Assembly: GCF_901933205.1 (NCBI RefSeq)
Contig: NC_044600.1
Location: forward strand, 1,798,001 to 1,862,000
DNA length: 64,000 bases
Direction: 5' to 3'
Origin: Camarhynchus parvulus
Lineage: Eukaryota > Chordata > Aves > Passeriformes > Thraupidae
A model generated the notes under the pieces. The model made no database searches and was not told where the DNA came from. It saw only the letters and a program-made list of their open reading frames with translations. A program made the translations under genes and the position numbers. Numbering within the stretch: the stretch's first letter is position 1; each line of letters starts with the position of its first letter. Below are positions 11,959 through 21,330 of the stretch, piece after piece.

Positions 11959-14585
11959 GGTTCTTTCTGTCCAAGCAGATTTGCTCTGGACGTGCTGAGG
12001 TTGGGAGTTCCGAGTGAGTGCTCTCCAACTTTTCCTGTGGAATCAGAGGTAGGATGCTCAGCCTGTGTGTCAGCACAGAGATGCTGTTGGAGGCTGCAGA
12101 GAGCAGAGCTGTGTCATTAGGAATGCAGGCAGAGCCCAGTACAGAGTGGCTCGTTACAGCACAGCAGCAATGAGCTGTTCTCTGAGGCAACAGGCAAATA
12201 ATACATTCAGATATAGATTTTGCTCTTATTTCATCTTCCTTGGATAGCTTTATTTTCAGAGGGAATCATGTAATGCCTTTACAGTGATGAAAGTGAAAGC
12301 AAAAATATTGGTAAAAGCGCTCGGTGGTGTTTGAAAGCTCCCAGTGCAGCTTGCCAGGAGTGGGTTCTGTCTCTGTGTGTTTGATTTCTGCCTTTAGCAG
12401 CTGTTTCAAGTCAAAGAGGCCTTGACTTGTAGAGTTTAGTGCTGATTTGTAGCTGGGACACACATGTGCTCTAATAAACACAAGATCCCATTCAGAGGTG
12501 AGAATTACCCTGTGCTCAGCCCCCAGTTACAGAGCTGACTCTGCTTTACATGCAGCTCAGGTAGCAGAGCTCCATCTCTTTCTAGAGAAAAAGTGTCCTT
12601 AGAGTTAAAAATCCACCCTCTGATTTGCTGCTGAGGAACCAAATTAAACCAGCTTTGCACTGCAAATGCCATTTAGTGTTTGCATCACAAGGACTGGGGG
12701 TTCACAGGGAATACCTCAGCAGGTGCCTTAGGGTCTTATGAGGTGAACAATAATAAAAAAGTCCATGTGGAAGTTCTGAAAAATATCCAGGAGAGAGAGA
12801 GATGTAACAGCTTGTGCTTACAAAGGTGGCAGGGAGGCCATAATGATGTGTTTCTTTTTAGGAGAAAGGAGAAATTAAAGGAGAAAACCAAACCCAGGAG
12901 CACACACTATCAGTTTTTGTAGCTGTTTCCAGAATACAAAAGGAGGCAAATTACTGAAGGCTCTGCTGGCAGAGTTGCAGAAGTTTGGGAAATTGTCATT
13001 ATCAAAATTCAGGGCAGTCTCCAGCTGTGCTGTGGACAATTATGAATTAATAATATTTTGCATCCAAAATAATGGATGAAGCAGTGAATTGCAGTACACA
13101 TTTATAGACAATCACTGTCAAAAGGTGTTGGACTTTTAGAATTTTTAAAGTGGTCATGGGCAATGTGACTGATGGATAGATGCAATATATTTCTTTTTAG
13201 GATGAGCTTAAAAGCTTTTTTCATCCATTCCTGCTGCTTCATTCTTTCCCTCCACCTCTCTTGCACATCTCAGATGAAAATGCCAGGAAAGAAATTCAAG
13301 TGTACATTTCTAATCCATGTAACTGAATAGCTGCAATGGACTTTAAGGACTTCAACTTTTGTCTTTTGAATACCCAGATGATGGAGACATACACTACATC
13401 AAGTCAGACTTTATGACCTTTGTCTGTCTCAGAAAAACAAGAAATCCTTTTAGAATACCAAGCGGGCTTTGGCTGCAGTGAAGTTTGGCAAGTGTTCCTG
13501 ACTGCCACAGCACATTTGTAGCTAAACTGACAGTGCAGATTCTCTAAACATCCAAGCACAGCCAGGTTTATCACATTCTGCCTCTTGATGTTTGTAAATT
13601 AGTCTTGCTTCTCTCTAATAAAAATCCTTGTAGCAGAACCAAGTGTTCAGCAATTCTATGACAGGAGACACTATTATTTTGGAAGCACAGCTATTTTTCT
13701 TCAAATTAACTTGTTGACAAGAGGAAAACCATGCTGGAGTCGCTCAGAATGTTTCCTGCTACATGCCAGAAAAGCCTCCTCCATCACTTGGAATTTTAAC
13801 GTGCTGTGCTTTTGTGGAGGAAAGAACTTTATACACTGACATCAGGATGCCACTCACATCTTTATATCTCAAAAATAAAAAACTAGAGGTCAGCTCATGA
13901 AAGCAATTCTAGATCTGCTGAGGGATCAAAAATCAGCTTTTGTCCCAATATTGACCAATCTTTGGATTGACATCATTCTCAGTTTAAAAGTTTAAATTGC
14001 TTCAAACTCTTGGTATAAGTTTCCCAGAAGATAAAAATAAAGACTGCCATATGTGTTATATAAGATTTAAGCTCTATCCCGAATTAGATTAAACTAAAAT
14101 CAAATTGACATTGTTGTTTTAGTTGTGAGTGCTCTGCTGGTGGTTTGATATTATGAAGCATTACAATTTAAGACCAGAAAAGAAAACAGTGTTCAGTCAG
14201 TTTATCTACTTCCACAGAGAGAGAGGAGAGTGACAGAACTGCTATAATTTCATTTTAATTAAAAACATCTGAGTTATTAAAGTGTGTGGGAGCTTTATGC
14301 AGGTGCATGTCCAGTGGCACTGGCTGAAAAACAGCTGCAGTCAATCCAGGCAGGGGCTTTGCCCTGCCCCTTCCAGAGCCTCCTCAAACCTTCAGCCCTT
14401 CCCCAAACGTGTGGTTGGCAGCTGTGTGTGCAAACAGCAAAAAGAAATGCCTATGCTTCCATAAATATAATAATAATAATAATTAAAAAAATTAAAAAGC
14501 AATCCCACCCCCAAATGCAGACATTTCTGCAGTGCAGCATCAGGAAGCTGGATCCAGAGCAGAGGGGGATGGACAGATGGTTTCT
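11959..14585. other. Unique non-coding DNA
   Basis: Nothing is recognised apart from a short (AAT)n tract at 14466-14482 close to the following LTR. Open frames are short (under 85 codons) and lack paired splice motifs. Confidence 0.5.
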
Positions 14586-14968
14586 TGTAGCAGACAACTT
14601 TTATGAAAAATCCTTTCCTTAGGATTTTTTTCTCCTGAGAAGCTGAGAGGCCTCAGGAACAAAATGTACCCAATGGTTATCTGCTGCTGTGGAATGCAAC
14701 AGGTGCATCTGTGATTGGTCTCGTGTGGTTGTTTCTAATTAATGGCCAATCACAGCTGTATCAGACTCTCTGTCCGAGACAGAAGCTTTTGTTATCATTC
14801 TTTGCTATTCTATTCTTAGCTAGCCTTCTGATGAGATATTTTTCTTCTATTTTTTTAGTATAGTTTTAATGTAATATATATCATAAAATAATAAATCAAG
14901 CCTTCTGAAACATGGAGTCAGATCCTCGTCTCTTCCCCAATCCAAGAACGCCTGTGAGCACGGTCACA
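14586..14968 (+). mobile_element. Solo LTR, same songbird family (copy 2)
   Basis: This 383-bp element begins TGTAGCAGAC (first bases mutated from the family's TGTCACAGAC) and ends CGGTCACA. The flanking 6-mers are GTTTCT (14580-14585) and GTTTTT (14969-14974), a target-site duplication with one mismatch. An intact AATAAA lies at 14890-14895, about 70 bp before the 3' end, as expected for the R region. Its orientation matches copy 1, about 4.2 kb upstream. No gag, pol or env remains lie between copies 1 and 2, and each has its own distinct target duplication, so they are independent insertions and not the two ends of one provirus. Confidence 0.92.
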
Positions 14969-15664
14969 GTTTTTGGTTTGAAGTGCAGGACTTATGGCAA
15001 GTTAGCCATACTGGAGTTCTGTCCCTCGTTCATTAGTTGAAGTGCAGGGCTGTTTCCCAGCACCCAAAGCACAGCTCCTCTCATCCTGGGGGTGCTGCTC
15101 AGGGCTCTGGGTGCAGGCTCAGCCCTGCTGCTGCCCTCCCCTCAGAGCCAAGCAGGGATTTTCCATCTGTGCCTCTCTCCAGCAGCAGTTAGTGGCATGA
15201 AAAGATTTGATTTGTAAATGTCTGAGGCAATAGACTTCATCTTTATGGGGCTCACAGAAAGGAAGTGTGAGGCGCTGAATTGCACAGCTGCCTGCAGAAG
15301 AACCACTTTCTTTTCCAAGATCACCATTTATCAGGCAGATGAAACAGGAATATTTCTGTGAGCATTGTCTCAAGAGCAGCACAGACTCTCTCTGCCACCT
15401 CCTCAAGCATGAGCAGTTTTAATGAGTTTCCACCTGCCAAAAACATCTGAAGTTCTGCAGGCTCCTTTGCCCTCCTGCTACACCTTTATTTCCACTTGTT
15501 AAAAAATGATTATTCCAGCATTCACTGTAAGTAGTGGGCTGAATTCACTAGATAAAGAATCACTCAATAATCACAATAATCACCTTCTTCTTTTTTGGGT
15601 TTTTTGTTTTTTTTTTTTTGGTAAGTAAAAATCAATAATCAGGTTGGCTATAAGGAAAAATTCC
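14969..15664. other. Unique non-coding DNA
   Basis: A poly-T/G run at about 15590-15620 precedes the CR1 fragment. No coding signal is supported; minus-strand open frames at 15119-15406 have no splice or start context worth calling. Confidence 0.5.
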
Positions 15665-15862
15665 TTAATTGCAGGAGTGGTCTGGCATTGGGATGAGCTG
15701 TCCAGGGGAAGTGGAGGAGTCACAAGCCCTGGGTGTGTTCAATAAATGAGTGGAGCTGGTGCCACTTTGCCTCAGTACCACCATGCCCACTGAACCATCT
15801 CCCAGAGCCTGGGATTGGTCACCTTGGAGATGTTTTTCAGCCTCAATAATCCTGTGATCACC
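15665..15862 (+). mobile_element. CR1 LINE 3'-end fragment (old)
   Basis: The order of motifs follows the CR1 tail: a ggagtcac block after a gtccaggggaagtgg block, ggtgtgttcaataaatgagtgg, gccac..gtacca, ggattggtcaccttggagat, and a terminal cctcaataatcctgtgatca. These correspond to the well-known avian CR1 3' end (a gaggtgttcaa-type block, the gatgatcttggaggtc block, and an attctgtgattc-type terminal repeat). Divergence is substantial, so this is an old 5'-truncated copy of about 200 bp. The assignment is by recognition and was not aligned. Confidence 0.75.
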
Positions 15863-16960
15863 CTTTGTTTTAAGCAAGAATCAATATCACCAATCGCTCT
15901 TCGCTTTTAGGGTGTGGACGACTAAAGCAATTTGTGTGTATGAATCTGTCACATCAGGGAGTGTGGGGGGTGTGGCATAAATACAGCTCCAGGCCCAAAA
16001 TGCACAGACTCGTGGCAAATTTTAGATATCTGCAGGTGTAAACATTAAAAACCTAGATAAAGAATCACTTGGAAAATGATTTATACTTCATAAAACTGCG
16101 TATTTGGACAGCACAGGGTGTTTTTAGTAGGGCGCATCTCTGAGCAGCTGGGAAGGTTTAAATGGGAGATGGTTTAAGGCATTAAAATCCTCTTTGTTTG
16201 ACTCTCTGCAGATGCACCCAGAGCTCAGGGGTGCTGGTGCTGCTCTCAGAGGTTCAGGCATTGGGATGGGTGGGAATTCTGGCTGGGAATTGGCAGAGGA
16301 TGTCAATCTAACCTTCAGCAACTCTCATCCCATATTGAAGTCAGTTCTAGGAAACAACAAAGGGCATAAAATTACAGACAGAGCAGCATTAATAATTAAA
16401 AAAAATATTTCAGTGACTAAAATTGAAAAAAAATGTATAAAAATTTAAACTGAGCTAGACAAAGAAGATAAGATTTCCCTTTAATAACCCCATCTTAGAT
16501 ATTGATTGCTATTTTTCTTGCAAGAGTTTTGCCAGCTATCTGAAGGGAACTGTCCTTTGAGCATAAAACCAGTAGAGACCAATTAAATCACAGAACATCC
16601 TCCAGTAACTGGCATTGGACAGCCAGAACTAAAATATTTTTAGTGCAGCTTAGGAAGTCAGAGCATTCTGAAATTTCATACTCTGTTTGATCTTTCTGCA
16701 GATAAATGTGGAAGGCTCAGAAGAACTGGCATTTATTTGAAAAATTGCTTTTTATATCCAACAATAAAATATGCAAATATATAAAGTCTTTCCCTACCCC
16801 ATGTTTAAGTTATCTGAACCAGTTCTCCATGTATTTCTTTAGATTTTAAGTCAATTTTAATTAAATGTTTCACATCTCACAAAATCAAGAGAGACGTCTC
16901 AAAACTTCAGTCAAATATTTGAAGATAAATTTCACAGAAATACAAAACTAAAACTTGAAT
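15863..16960. other. Unique AT-rich non-coding DNA
   Basis: No repeats or coding potential are recognised. AT content rises from about 16380 onward. Confidence 0.5.
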
Positions 16961-17056
16961 AAGTTACTTTTTCTGTCAAAGAAGCTTTAGGCATGAAGTT
17001 ACTTAGAATCTTTAAAATATTCCTAGATTATGATGTTGCACAGAGTGTCCAAATTC
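16961..17056 (+). repeat. Direct repeat unit A (~95 bp, partner at 18089-18182)
   Basis: This segment matches 18089-18182 in the same orientation at roughly 85-90 % identity by eye. Shared stretches include ctgtcaaagaagctttaggc and atctttaaaatattcctaga. The identity drops abruptly at both ends. It may be a local dispersed duplication or two copies of an unrecognised interspersed repeat. Confidence 0.9.
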
Positions 17057-17368
17057 TTTGACAGTGTTAGCAAATAAGGATCAGAAACATTTATTGTTTA
17101 AGGCAGCTTCCAGAATACATTTGGACAAAAATGGCTTTATTTTTTTCAAGAATATTGCAGGGGTTTTTCAGTCAAGTTTTTAGGTCTGCAGCTGTCTCTG
17201 AAGGCTCCAGTGTCCATTTCTGTGCTTTTGAGGGGTCAGTCAGAGTAAACCTTGAGCAGTGAATATCAACTGTACTCCAGATTAACCCACTTCTGGTCAC
17301 TTTATAATTTGAAAAGATTCAAGGAATTTATAATTTGACTGTCACTGAAGAAGCACAGCTAAATATTG

Positions 17369-17398
17369 GATAATAATAATAATAATAATAATAATAAA
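17369..17398 (+). repeat. (AAT)n microsatellite
   Basis: Nine uninterrupted TAA/ATA units, typical of a slippage tract. Confidence 0.95.
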
Positions 17399-17539
17399 AC
17401 TCATTCTAGAGGAGCAGCAGCAAATGATAACCGCCTCCCTGCCCTGGCAGGGCTGACTTTGGGTGTGACACTGTTAGTGGCTGATTTTTCTGCTGTTGTC
17501 CAACTCTAAATCCAGGCTCTGCAAGATTCTGTGGATACA

Positions 17540-17869
17540 TTCTTTCTCTCTTTCTTCTTTCTGAAATTTGAAGAATTCATTGTACTGTGCTCTTTCCTGA
17601 GCTTTATTCTGCTCTCCCCAATGTTTATTCTGTCAGCTGCACTCTGAGAATCTCATGGGTCCCTCTCTCCTCCCTCCTGAAATACCAGACTCCTCTCAGC
17701 CCTTCTTTACTCACCTTCCTATCTGCAGTCCTCTTGAATTCTCCACTTTTAACTTCCATTTCTAAAATTCCTGCAATTCCTCTCCTCCATTCCTCCCCAT
17801 TTCTCAAGAGCCCAGTCAACTGCCAGTGCAAAAAGAAAAAAAAAAAACCACTTATTTCTTTCTTTACAG
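17540..17869 (+). other. Pyrimidine-rich stretch ending in a splice-acceptor-like site
   Basis: Most of this 330-bp stretch is C+T-rich on the plus strand (tctctctttcttctttct near its start, many cctcc/ttcct steps), interrupted by a short poly-A run at 17826-17846. It ends with ttatttctttctttacag, a strong polypyrimidine-AG acceptor-like motif at 17852-17869. No conserved peptide is recognised in the open frames crossing it. Confidence 0.5.
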
Positions 17870-18086
17870 TGCTGCAAAGTGTCTGAGCTCTGCCTGCACA
17901 TCACAAAGGTGCTCTTATCTCCCAGTTCTGTGCTGTCAGCACAGAGCAGGAAATCTGAGCAATCCCAGCAAGCCTCAGATCTCCATCACACACTGCTCCT
18001 GTCCTTTGCTGCTGCTTGGCTCTCAAACCAAAGTTCCCAGCCCAAGGGCACGGCAGCTGTGGCACTTTCAGGCTCCTGTCCCTTCG
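17870..18086 (+). other. Candidate orphan exon between splice-like motifs
   Basis: A 217-bp segment lies between an acceptor-like site (tttctttacag, ending 17869) and a donor-like site (TTCG|gtaagt, intron side starting 18087). It is GC-richer than its surroundings. The frame starting at 17870 is open throughout (72 codons), and a second plus frame and a minus frame are also open. Because several frames are open at once, openness reflects composition more than coding. The deduced peptide is serine/alanine/leucine-rich and matches no family I know. If transcribed, it could as easily be a non-coding RNA exon. The repeat unit B begins right at the donor-like site. Confidence 0.2.
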
Positions 18087-18088
18087 GT

Positions 18089-18182
18089 AAGTCACTTTTT
18101 CTGTCAAAGAAGCTTTAGGCACCAAGTTGCTTGGAATCTTTAAAATATTCCTAGATGGTGACATTGCACAGTGTCCACATTC
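18089..18182 (+). repeat. Direct repeat unit B (~95 bp, partner at 16961-17056)
   Basis: This is the second copy of the duplicated sequence described for 16961-17056, about 1.13 kb downstream in the same orientation. It starts inside a consensus-like gtaagt splice-donor motif, where unit A reads aagtta. Differences are mostly transitions plus a 2-bp gap (cacagtgtcc against cacagagtgtcc). Confidence 0.9.
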
Positions 18183-20739
18183 AGATCCTGCCTGGTTTTG
18201 CCCCACATCAGCACGGGGTTCAGAGGAGCAGCAGCTCACAGCCCTATTTCTGCCCCACTGCTCCCAGCCTGGAGCAGCTGCTGCCCCCCAGAATGGGAAA
18301 TTCCCAGAGCTTTTCCCTTCCCTGCCTGCCCAGGCTCATTGAGAGTCTGCACAGGCAGCTGCTGTGTGAGAACAGACAATATCCAGGCAAAAAACCCATG
18401 AAGGACTCAGCTTCATTGCCAATTCTGTCCAGGAATTAGCTGGAGTTCTTATTCTTGTGGTTTGGAAAATGTGCCCAGGTTTTCATGTGGGCAGCAAAGG
18501 CAGATAAGTGCTCAAGTCCATCGAGTGTAGTTTCTGCAGCAAAAATCTAAATTTTCTGAAAATCAAAGGCTCGAGAGAATGAAGGGAAAATGAAATCCAA
18601 CCAAAAAATATCCCCCAAAATAAAACCCCACAATAATATACTGCTTCCTTAGGTTAACTCTCAACTGCTTTGGCTGAAATAATGAAATAAACTGGAACAC
18701 AGCATCACAGGGAGTCTGGCTCTGTGTGGGTGTGTGTCTGAGAACCCAGAAAAGCCATGCAGAATGGAAAAATTCACGGAGCTGCTTGGCAAAACTGGAG
18801 CTAGTGAGCACTGCTTGTTACTGGAAAAAAGTATCAGAAAACCTTAACGAGGGCCCTGCTGCCATCCCCACTCCAAATGTTTGTGCTGTTGAGACAGCCA
18901 GCAAAGAACCTCATCCTGATGGGGCTCTGGGAATAGTGCAGGACTTGAGCTCCTGGAAAACAGAACCCTGCTCTCATCCCAAATGGGGTTTTGGGGAAAA
19001 AAGCCCCAAACCCTGAATGCCCAGCACTATCTCTGGTGTGTTTCTGTGCCTAGCAGCCTTTGTTTGCATTGTATTTGCCCAAAAAGCTCTGTGCAGCAGA
19101 ACTGGACACCCCAGGGGAGGCATGGGTGACTCCAGCCTCAGTGGTGCCACATCTCTGCTGCCTTGCAGAGCCTGCTCGTGGTGCTCAGGAGAGCAGTTCA
19201 GCTGCAAATCCCGGCTCCCAAATGCATTTCCATTCTCAGGAAAAGCTGCTGCTGATGCTTTTGTTGATAGAAATATCAGGAGGCTGTTCCCAAACGTCTC
19301 AGTTCTGCCACAGTAGGAATGACAGTGAGGGAAGTGCCTTGGGAAGTGAAGCATTGTGAGGCTTTTTCTGGGGTCACAGAGGTTTGAGTTATTGGAAGGA
19401 CAAGGAACTGCAAGCTGATCACAAAAGTACAACTAAAACAAAAAAAACCCCAAAAACCCCAGCAGCCCAGAGGGATAAGATTGAACATCCCAAAGCACTA
19501 CTTTATCTGTTCCACATGAGCTGGAGAAATCTTAAGGATATCCTGTGCTTCAGTCTTAAAATAAAAACCCCAGTGCCAGTCACTCCTGAGAATAAGGTAA
19601 CTCAGTAAATTAAGGCAACTCAAGCTCAGTGTTTTATACCCAAGGGGTGTTAGACTGAGGGAGGATAGAAATTGAGTCTGTCCTTTATCCAAATGGAATT
19701 GTGAGCAAAACTCACACTTTCACTGCAGCTTCTGAGATGATATTTGTCTTTAATCAACTTTAATAAGAAAACAGGGGAAAACAGCTTCAGAAATAGCAAC
19801 CCCCAAAACATTCTGGTTTCAAAAATTAATGGAGAATATTTAGTGGGATATGCATTTCCCCCACAAAGCATGGTACAGACAGTTGGAATAAAAATCCCTC
19901 ATTCCACTTTCATTACCGAGGCAGAAAAGCAAAGCAAATGGGAATGGCTCTGTAACCATAGCAACATTTGCCATTATTATTTTTTCAAAGAATTTCTGAG
20001 GCTTTACAATTTGAATTCTGCATTCTGAGGATAAAGTTTGTATCAAGGAAAAGAATGGAAGAACTTTATTTGGTAGCAGGCCCCAATGGCAATTTTTAAA
20101 TAGATTTTTTTCCCCCTAAAGAGTAGTTTAAAAAATGAAGTCACATGCAAACAGTAAGGAATATAATTCCTTATAATTTTCTTAAATATAATTTAAGATG
20201 TATGTAACTCTGAGGAGATAGGGTGTAGAAATTATGATTGCATGAAAACATTGAGAATGGTCAATTAAGAGGAATTTCCAATAATGGCAGGAAGTGTGGA
20301 AAAATCATTATGGTTTCCATACAGGATCTGATATTTTTCATAATCCTGAATACAAATTTCCTGGGTGCTGTTGCTTGGGTCGAATACAAGATTCTTTCTT
20401 TCTGTCCCTCTTTCTGTCACCTCAGTGGGCACATTTAATCTCATCTCACATTTATTATGAATAATTGTACTCACAATAACTTAGAAGCACAGCCAGTTAT
20501 TTGAGAGGGAGCTGGAATAATTGTAAAAGTAATCATCCTAAAAATGCTATAGAGACACATCGAAGGCAAAAAAAAGAAAACAAACCAAAAAACCCAAAGC
20601 CACCATGAATGAGAGTCAGGATAGACATTTAGCAGAACCAGAAGAAAAACCACAATTGGAACATGACTTATTTGTTATATTTTATTCCCTTGCAGATGTC
20701 AGCAGGAACAGCACTTCTTGTGCTCCATTTCAACGGGAA
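18183..20739. other. Unique non-coding DNA
   Basis: Open frames of up to 152 codons occur between 18970 and 19490 on both strands, overlapping each other without start or splice context. A C-rich run (aaaaaaccccaaaaacccc, ~19440-19460) and A-rich tracts near 20560-20600 are low complexity. No transposon is recognised. Confidence 0.5.
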
Positions 20740-21330
20740 GGTTGACACTTAAAAATGTATTTCAATCAAATCATGATTGATTTAATGAACATTAATCAGA
20801 TGCAGACGACTATGCCAAAATATTAACTTGTTAATTGGAATAATTCACTGCAGGCAGGAAAGCCACCTCATCTTCAAACAGCCTGCTAGCAAATGCAGCT
20901 GCCCAGAGAATTAACTCTGCCCAGGACGGATGCACCAGAACCTCCAGACTGCAAGGGGAGCAAGGCACCAGGTAATAATGTCTCTACCTCCAATCTCTTC
21001 TTCATCTTCCTCTTTTGTGCCCGCTCCAAACATAAATAACTCCTTGATGGGTAGACACAGCAAGCTATTAGGTCTATTGTGCTAATGATCTGCAAATTAA
21101 ACTGTAGCAAACCCAGAGCCTCCATGCTGAAGTTGTTAAGACCTTCTCTGTCAATAACCTGCAGAAAATGAATTACACAATTATACCTCAGTGCAAACTG
21201 TAATGACTACAAATTACAGCAGTAATTGTATTATACAGCAAAGTGATTTGATTCATTGCTTACAAGGCATAATTAATAAGCTCAAATGAGATTATCTCTA
21301 TATTCTATCTTTAGAGTCTATTTTTTCCTG
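20740..21330. promoter_or_regulatory. Candidate conserved non-coding / enhancer-like block
   Basis: This AT-rich stretch is dense in homeodomain-type motifs: aatcatgattgatttaatg at ~20769-20787, containing TGATTGAT (20774-20781, the classical PBX-HOX composite type) and an ATCATGAT palindrome, then several ATTAAT and TTAATT cores nearby and after 21240. It lacks simple repeats and transposon sequence. This is inference from motif density alone; conservation cannot be tested here. The exon candidate 20988-21158 lies inside it, so any conservation could instead be coding. Confidence 0.25.
20988..21158 (-). CDS. Candidate internal coding exon, single membrane-segment peptide
   Basis: On the minus strand, a clean acceptor (attcattttctgcag, AG at 21160-21159) is followed by exactly 171 bases (57 codons) open in one frame only, ending at a donor-like GAG|gtagag (GT at 20987-20986). 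The other two frames have stops. The deduced peptide runs from an acidic/basic start (VIDREGLNNF) through a hydrophobic segment at about residues 15-36 (LGLLQFNLQIISTIDLIACC) to a basic tail (ERAQKRKMKKR). This is the layout of a transmembrane helix followed by a positive cytoplasmic flank. Length is a multiple of 3 and both ends are in phase. I do not recognise the family. The frame stays open for 33 further codons past the donor, so the 3' end is uncertain. Base skew in this part of the window (A/C-rich plus strand) is compatible with minus-strand transcription. Chance remains possible; no partner exon was found. Confidence 0.25.

Noticed and set aside
11713..12190. 135-codon plus and 132-codon minus frames
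   Set aside because: Both are dominated by the polypyrimidine tract (F/P-rich and K/G-rich translations).
10042..14968. The two plus-strand LTRs as the ends of one provirus
   Set aside because: Each has its own complete 6-bp target duplication of different sequence, and the 4.2 kb between them shows no retroviral genes.
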